Source: Rhodospirillaceae bacterium UBA6219 (GTDB taxonomy: Bacteria; Pseudomonadota; Alphaproteobacteria; Rhodospirillales; Magnetospirillaceae). Taken from it: DNA of 56,005 bases. The stretch's first letter is position 1, and each line of letters starts with the position of its first letter. Shown here in pieces: positions 51,758-56,005 of the stretch. The notes below the pieces were generated by a model, which saw only the letters and a list, made by a program, of their open reading frames with translations, had not been told where the DNA came from and did not search any database. A program made the position numbers and the translations under genes. The stretch is taken from contig DISD01000054.1 in the NCBI GenBank assembly GCA_002435715.1, positions 24,371 through 80,375 of the forward strand. Reading direction: 5' to 3'.

Positions 51758-52690
51758 TTATCCCATCCCTTCCTTGGCACGCGGGTCGTAACCGTTCCGC
51801 CCCCCCCATTTCTCCACCAGCTTGGCGAATTCCGCATCGCCCTCGGGCAGCACCACCTTCAAGGTGACCAATTGGTCGCCACCGTCGATGCCTTTGCCCT
51901 TCAGCCGCATAACCGTGCCGGTATTCGACCCGGCCGGCAGGGTCAGCATGACCTTGCCGTGCACGGTGGGCACCGGCACCTTGCCGCCCAGCACCGCTTC
52001 TTGAACCGAAACCGGCAAGTCCAGCAGCACGTCCTTGTCGCGGCGGGTGAAATAGGGGTGCGGCTCGACCTTCAGGTCGATATAGGCGTCGCCGTCATTG
52101 TCGCCCAGGAAACTGGGATAGCCTTGGCCTTTCAGGCGTAGCGACTGACCATCCACCGTCCCCACCGGAATCTTGACGTCCAGCGCCTTGCCCGACACCA
52201 GGGTCACCCGTTTGGTGGCCCCCAAGGCGGCTTCGATGAAGCTGACGGTCAAGGCGTGGTGGGCGTCTTCGCCCCTGGTGCCGCGTCCGGCCTTGGACGA
52301 GCCATGCGCCCCCTGAGTGCGGCCCTTTTCCTTGCGTCGCATCATTTCCGACAAGATGTCGTCGACGTCGTCGCCAAAGGAAAAGCCGCCCGAGGAAAAG
52401 CCCGAACGCGCCCCGCGAAAGCCGCCGGCCCCGCCCCCGGCCCCCGGGTTCCACGTCCGGCGCTTGGCGGCGCCGGTGGCGTCGATCTCGCCATTGTCGT
52501 ATTGGCGGCGCTTTTCCGCGTCGGTCAGGAAATCATAGGCGGCGGTGACTTCCTTGAACCGCTCCTCGGCCTTCTTGTCGCCGGGATTGACGTCCGGGTG
52601 CAGGCTGCGCGCCAGCTTGCGATAGGCTTTCTTCAGTTCGTCCTCGGTGGCGGTTTTCGCCACACCCAACACCAAATAAGGATCCTTCAA
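51758..52690 (-). CDS. DnaJ/CbpA-type co-chaperone without zinc finger
   Basis: 310 residues. J-domain at 1-65 with KDPYLVLGV, the HPD tripeptide in SLHPDVNPGD and YDFLTDAEKRRQYD; a Gly/Phe-rich region (about 80-110); then two beta-rich C-terminal substrate-binding domains (about 145-295; VTLVSGKALDVKIPVGT, KGQGYPSFLGDNDGD, KGKGIDGGD). The zinc-finger CxxCxGxG repeats of DnaJ are absent, so it is a CbpA-like class B protein that stimulates DnaK. The start is a TTG at 52688-52690 with AAGGA 8 bases upstream; no ATG fits. Confidence 0.92.
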   Translation of the reverse strand: MKDPYLVLGVAKTATEDELKKAYRKLARSLHPDVNPGDKKAEERFKEVTAAYDFLTDAEKRRQYDNGEIDATGAAKRRTWNPGAGGGAGGFRGARSGFSSGGFSFGDDVDDILSEMMRRKEKGRTQGAHGSSKAGRGTRGEDAHHALTVSFIEAALGATKRVTLVSGKALDVKIPVGTVDGQSLRLKGQGYPSFLGDNDGDAYIDLKVEPHPYFTRRDKDVLLDLPVSVQEAVLGGKVPVPTVHGKVMLTLPAGSNTGTVMRLKGKGIDGGDQLVTLKVVLPEGDAEFAKLVEKWGGRNGYDPRAKEGMG

Positions 52691-52710
52691 CGCAGCGGTC
52701 CTTGGATAAA

Positions 52711-52740
52711 GAAAAAGGGGCGGCCCGCGAAGGCCGCCCC
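52711..52740 (-). terminator. Intrinsic terminator after the glycine-zipper lipoprotein gene
   Basis: Read on the minus strand, GGGGCGGCC and GGCCGCCCC form a 9-bp stem with a 6-base loop, followed by TTTTTC. It ends the transcript of the gene at 52764-53246 and sits just before the TTG start of the DnaJ-like gene. Confidence 0.88.
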
Positions 52741-52763
52741 TTAGTTCTGCCAGAAAATGGTTT

Positions 52764-53246
52764 CTACTTCACCACCTTCCATGAACCGTCGGGCTGACGG
52801 CAGGCGGTTCCATAGGCTTGCTCGCTTTGACCGCCGATGTTCACCGTGGTCTGGTATTCGCGGCAATAATTTCCCGATTGGTCGCGACCGTCCCGCGTCG
52901 GCGTGTAAGTGCCGGAATTGCCGCTGTCGGGATTGTTCCAGCTGATGGTTTGCCCCACCGGCGCACTATGCGCCTTGGTTTCCGCCTGCATGGCGTATTG
53001 CTGGTCGGCACGGTCCAGGCTTTTGCCCACTTCCGAGCCCAGATAGGCACCCAGCAAGGTACCCAAGGCGGTCATGGCCAAATTGCCCTTGCCCTTGCCG
53101 AACTGGGCGCCGGCCACGGCACCACCGATACCGCCCAAGACGGTGCCACCGGTTTGCTTGGGGCCATAATCGTTGGAACAGGCGGCCATGGTGCCGACGA
53201 TGACGAACGCCGAAACGGCCTTGATAACGAAATTGGTCATGGTCAT
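52764..53246 (-). CDS. Glycine-zipper 17-kDa surface-antigen-like lipoprotein
   Basis: 160 residues with a lipobox GTMAAC at about residue 23. A glycine-zipper segment follows (GGTVLGGIGGAVAGAQFG, then LGTLLGAYLGSEVG), typical of outer-membrane RT0821/17-kDa antigens. The C-terminal domain ends with CREYQTTVNIGGQSEQAYGTACR...SWKVVK, sharing the paired-Cys design seen in the lipoprotein at 38300-38683. Role unknown; often stress-linked and outer-membrane. ATG at 53246 or 53240. Confidence 0.88.
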   Translation of the reverse strand: MTMTNFVIKAVSAFVIVGTMAACSNDYGPKQTGGTVLGGIGGAVAGAQFGKGKGNLAMTALGTLLGAYLGSEVGKSLDRADQQYAMQAETKAHSAPVGQTISWNNPDSGNSGTYTPTRDGRDQSGNYCREYQTTVNIGGQSEQAYGTACRQPDGSWKVVK

Positions 53247-53355
53247 GCTTTCCCTGGATCAGAGCCTTACCAAATTGACACGCAATTGGGGCTGTTTTTG
53301 GGCAGGCTTCTGGGTACATTCGTCGCCAACGCCCGGGACAAAGCGAAGGAAAGCC

Positions 53356-53943
53356 ATGTCCGCCTTGGAACCGAACCCTTATTCCCTGTTCGCCAAATGG
53401 ATGGCCGAGGCCGAAAGAAGCGAACCCAACGACCCCAACGCCATGGCGCTGTCCAGTGTGGACGACCAGGGGCGGCCTTCGACCCGAATGGTGCTGTTGA
53501 AGGGCTGGGACGAAAGCGGTTTCGTCTTCTACACCAATTTGGAAAGCCGCAAGAGCCGCGAGATGGGCGGCAATCCCAACGTCGCGCTTTTATTCCATTG
53601 GAAAAGCCTGAAGCGGCAGATCCGCATCGAAGGTCAGGTTACGCCGGTGACCGACGAGGAAGCCAACGCCTATTTCGCCAGCCGTCCCCGCATCAGCCAG
53701 ATCGGCGCCTGGGCGTCGCTGCAATCGCGGCCGCTGGAAGGCCGCTTCGAGCTGGAAAAGCGCGTCGCCGAGTTCACCGCCAAATTCGGCCTGGGCGACA
53801 TTCCCCGCCCGCCCCATTGGTCCGGCTTCCGGGTGGTGCCGCGCGCCATGGAATTCTGGCACGACCGCCCCTTCCGTCTGCATGACCGCTTTTCCTATCA
53901 GCGTGATGGCGACGGCTGGGCGACGCAGCATCTGTTCCCATGA
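53356..53943 (+). CDS. pdxH: Pyridoxamine 5'-phosphate oxidase PdxH
   Basis: 195 residues, standard length. Motifs: NAMALSSVDDQGRPSTRMVLLKG (FMN and substrate contacts), FVFYTNLESRKSREM, QIRIEGQV, YFASRPRISQIGAWASLQS, and the C-terminal RLHDRFSYQR. The enzyme oxidises pyridoxine or pyridoxamine phosphate to pyridoxal phosphate using FMN and O2. The start at ATG 53356 follows an AAGGA. It overlaps the CDF transporter start by 4 bp. Confidence 0.96.
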   Translation: MSALEPNPYSLFAKWMAEAERSEPNDPNAMALSSVDDQGRPSTRMVLLKGWDESGFVFYTNLESRKSREMGGNPNVALLFHWKSLKRQIRIEGQVTPVTDEEANAYFASRPRISQIGAWASLQSRPLEGRFELEKRVAEFTAKFGLGDIPRPPHWSGFRVVPRAMEFWHDRPFRLHDRFSYQRDGDGWATQHLFP

Positions 53944-54857
53944 CCACCACCTTACCCGCCGACAACGAAAAGCTGATGCGCCTGGCCACCTATGCGTCGG
54001 TGGCCACCGCGTCGATCCTGATCGTCGCCAAGCTGGCGGCCTGGGCCATGACCGGTTCGGTGGCCATCATGTCCACCCTGATCGATTCGATCTTGGACGC
54101 CGCCGCGTCCCTGGTCAATCTGTGGGCGGTCCGCCACGCCCTGACCCCGGCCGACACCGAACACCGTTTCGGCCATGGCAAGGCCGAGCCCCTGGCCGGT
54201 TTGGGCCAAGCCGCCTTCATCCTGGGCTCGGGGGTGTTGCTGCTGGTGGAATCGGTCAAACGCCTGTTCCAACCCGAAGCGGTCAGCCAAGGCCTGATCG
54301 GCATCGGCGTCATGGTGTTTTCCATCATCATGACCCTGGCCCTGGTGGGCTTTCAGAAACATGTGCTGAGCCGGGCCAAATCGGTGGCCATCGCCGCCGA
54401 CCAGCTGCATTACAGCGGCGACGTCCTGATCAACGGCAGCGTCATCGTGTCGCTGTCGGCCGGCATGCTGTTGGGCTGGACCTTCCTGGACCCCATCTTC
54501 GCCATCGCCATTGCCCTGTTCTTGTTGTGGAACGCCTGGGGCATCGCCACCGGATCGCTGGACATGCTGATGGACCGCGAGATGGCCGACGAGGATCGGC
54601 AGAAAATCGTCGAGATCGCCCGCTCACACCCGGAAGTGCGCGACCTGCATGATTTGCGCACGCGTTTGTCGGGACAGGTGGGCTTCGTCCAAATGCATCT
54701 GGAGCTGGATCCGCAATTGCCGCTGGTCCGCGCCCACGCCATCGCCGACCATGTGGAAAGAGCCATCGAACAGGCCTTTCCCCATTGCGAGGTGATCATC
54801 CACCAGGACCCGGCCGGCATCCGCGAGGTTCATCCCGGATTCGCCGACCGCCCCTAG
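53940..54857 (+). CDS. Cation diffusion facilitator metal exporter (FieF-like)
   Basis: 305 residues with six membrane spans and a cytoplasmic C-terminal domain. Metal-site motifs are in place: STLIDSILDAAASLVN (Asp pair in helix 2), HRFGHGKAEPLAGL, and DQLHYSGDVLIN (His and Asp in helix 5), as in FieF. The C-terminal domain has DLRTRLSGQVGFVQMHLELD. Likely Fe2+/Zn2+ efflux driven by protons. Magnetosome CDFs MamB/MamM are relatives, but nothing here (no mam context) suggests a magnetosome role. Coupled to pdxH (ATGA). Confidence 0.93.
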   Translation: MTTTLPADNEKLMRLATYASVATASILIVAKLAAWAMTGSVAIMSTLIDSILDAAASLVNLWAVRHALTPADTEHRFGHGKAEPLAGLGQAAFILGSGVLLLVESVKRLFQPEAVSQGLIGIGVMVFSIIMTLALVGFQKHVLSRAKSVAIAADQLHYSGDVLINGSVIVSLSAGMLLGWTFLDPIFAIAIALFLLWNAWGIATGSLDMLMDREMADEDRQKIVEIARSHPEVRDLHDLRTRLSGQVGFVQMHLELDPQLPLVRAHAIADHVERAIEQAFPHCEVIIHQDPAGIREVHPGFADRP

Positions 54858-54875
54858 GCTTGTATCTTTCAGCGC

Positions 54876-55352
54876 TTATTCTTCGTCGGGACCGCCCAGG
54901 GTGCGGGCCAGTTCCTGCACCTGACGGCGCACTTGCGGGTCACTGATACGGGTGTAGGCGCGCACCAGTTCCAGGGTTTCGCGCTGGGTCATCACCGCTT
55001 CGTTCGACACCGGCGGGTCTTGGGTGGCGCGCACCATGTGACGCGGACTTGCCGCTATGGTTTCGTCGTTCATGTCGTCGAAGAAATAGCTGACCGGAAC
55101 GTCCAAAACACGCGACAGGTCATAAAGCCGCGAAGCGCCCACCCGGTTGGCACCGCGTTCGTATTTCTGCACCTGTTGAAAGGTCAGCCCCAGGGCCTCG
55201 CCCAGCTTTTCCTGGCTCATGCCCAAAAGCGTGCGGCGCAGGCGGACCCGGTTGCCCACATGCACGTCGATGGGGTTGGGTTTGCCCGAAGGCGTGCGCC
55301 CCCGGCTGGCCCGCCGAGAAACCGCACCCATTTTCGTTGTCGAATTCACCAT
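54876..55352 (-). CDS. XRE-family helix-turn-helix regulator
   Basis: 158 residues. The helix-turn-helix domain spans about 30-90: VGNRVRLRRTLLGMSQEKLGEALGLTFQQVQKYERGANRV (split here only for reading), then LYDLSRVLDVPVSYFF. The C-terminal part, including RETLELVRAYTRISDPQVR, may dimerise. This regulator type is common in Rhodospirillales, but its targets are not known. Start chosen at the ATG 55350-55352, with GGGGA about 8 bases upstream. Confidence 0.88.
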   Translation of the reverse strand: MVNSTTKMGAVSRRASRGRTPSGKPNPIDVHVGNRVRLRRTLLGMSQEKLGEALGLTFQQVQKYERGANRVGASRLYDLSRVLDVPVSYFFDDMNDETIAASPRHMVRATQDPPVSNEAVMTQRETLELVRAYTRISDPQVRRQVQELARTLGGPDEE

Positions 55353-55574
55353 ATCGTCATCCCCGCGCCTGACGGCGGATCGTCCCCAATCCGATGCCGT
55401 TCCAAGTCCCGCCCGTGGCCACCCCGTCGCTGCGGGCCAACCATGCTGTTTCCAGGCATCATATCCGTGAGGTGGGATGGCGAATAGCCGGAAACGCACA
55501 ACCGAAACTTAGGAACTTCAATTATCCCAATGGATTAGGCGACAGATGCGAATGGTTGAATTTGCAGCAAAGAA

Positions 55575-55602
55575 AACGCCCCCGGCTGATGCCGGGGGCG
55601 TT
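55575..55602 (-). terminator. Intrinsic terminator after ndk
   Basis: AACGCCCCCGGC-TGAT-GCCGGGGGCGTT is a perfect 12-bp stem. Read on the minus strand it is followed by TTCTTT. It lies 32 bp after the ndk stop. Confidence 0.88.
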
Positions 55603-55634
55603 CTCGAAAAACCGTTCGATCGAAGGCGCAAGCC

Positions 55635-56005
55635 TTAGCCAACGATCTCGCACTGCGAGAAGAAGAAGGCGATTTCGATGGCGGCGTTTTCCAGCGAATC
55701 CGAACCGTGCACCGAATTGGCTTCCACCGATTCAGCGAAGTCGGCGCGGATGGTGCCGGCGGCGGCGTTGGCCGGGTTGGTGGCGCCCATGATTTCGCGG
55801 TTCTTGGCCATGGCGTTTTCGCCTTCCAGGACCTGCACGACCACCGGGCCGGAGATCATGAAGGACACCAGTTCACCGAAGAACGAACGCTCGCGGTGCA
55901 CGCCATAGAAGCCCTCGGCCTGTTCCTTGGTCAGGCGGACGCGCTTCTGAGCGACGATGCGCAGGCCGTTTTCTTCGAAACGGGCGTTGATCTTGCCGGT
56001 CAGGT
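55635..56005 (-). CDS. ndk: Nucleoside diphosphate kinase (N-terminus outside window)
   Basis: At least 123 residues; the N-terminus runs off the right edge. Visible motifs: KINARFEENGLRIVAQKRVRL near the cut end, GPVVVQVLEGENAM, and the catalytic NSVHGSDS with the phospho-His. The family transfers phosphate between nucleoside tri- and diphosphates by a phospho-histidine intermediate. It ends before a clear intrinsic terminator. It is a universal enzyme with no special context here. Confidence 0.97.
   Translation of the reverse strand, partial: LTGKINARFEENGLRIVAQKRVRLTKEQAEGFYGVHRERSFFGELVSFMISGPVVVQVLEGENAMAKNREIMGATNPANAAAGTIRADFAESVEANSVHGSDSLENAAIEIAFFFSQCEIVG

Noticed and set aside
53940..54857. 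CDF transporter as a magnetosome MamB/MamM
   Set aside because: Motifs fit ordinary FieF-like exporters, and no mam, mms or other magnetosome gene is nearby.

Overview
The window is about 56 kb of GC-rich, densely coding DNA from an alphaproteobacterium, most likely a Magnetospirillum-type member of the Rhodospirillales. Pointers are ctrA divergent from fliI-fliJ, a DivK-like regulator, the ubiT-ubiU-ubiV trio for O2-independent ubiquinone synthesis, NnrS, an AsmA protein, many signalling proteins, and frequent 4-bp ATGA translational overlaps. Most of the window looks like ordinary chromosome. I see no rRNA, tRNA, prophage, transposase or CRISPR array. The species assignment is inference from gene content.

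Layout. 0-10 kb: ctrA (cut by the window edge), fliI-fliJ, a periplasmic solute-binding protein, an RlmM-like rRNA methyltransferase, an unknown helical protein, a CNT nucleoside transporter, a 1029-residue REC-PAS-GGDEF-EAL protein and a DivK-like receiver. 10-19 kb: an unknown protein, ubiTUV with an FNR-type box in front, a receiver/cyclic-nucleotide-binding fusion, a 51-bp tandem repeat, a DsbD/ScsB-type reductase, YqgE and a PA0069-type radical SAM protein. 19-25 kb: a translationally coupled TrpD2-CbiA-rhomboid operon, SlyX, and a YjfL-YjfM-YjfC-like operon. 25-33.7 kb: the most unusual region, a divergent locus. One arm is a cysteine-rich Crp/Fnr regulator followed by two glutamine-amidotransferase-like proteins. 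The other arm is a TonB-receptor barrel with no recognisable plug, a Tat-exported substrate-binding protein, a TauT/NitT-type permease and ATPase, and NnrS.

33.7-43.5 kb: pirin, a four-gene envelope operon (LpoB-like, COG3014-like, YcfL-like, and an unknown exported protein), a small lipoprotein behind a structured leader, argC, a gamma-carbonic anhydrase, a degenerate GGDEF-EAL protein behind an SD-overlapping inverted repeat, and an unknown multispan membrane protein. 43.5-56 kb: AsmA, a Cache-domain chemoreceptor, an AsnC regulator, a peroxiredoxin and thioredoxin reductase, a LysR regulator, a 381-bp gap with a likely small RNA and an FNR/DNR-like palindrome, a DnaJ-like co-chaperone, a 17-kDa-antigen-like lipoprotein, pdxH with a CDF metal exporter, an XRE regulator and ndk (cut by the window edge).

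How it fits together. Several parts point to life with low oxygen and nitrogen oxides: O2-independent ubiquinone genes with an FNR-type site, NnrS with a Crp/Fnr regulator, and a second FNR/DNR-like site in front of the candidate sRNA. Others point to motility and second-messenger control: CtrA, FliI/FliJ, DivK, a chemoreceptor, and one apparently active plus one dead cyclic-di-GMP protein. The best candidate for an undescribed system is the Crp/Fnr - amidotransferase-like / plugless receptor - ABC - NnrS locus. I infer it imports a metal or metal-chelate needed for, or regulated with, NO metabolism.
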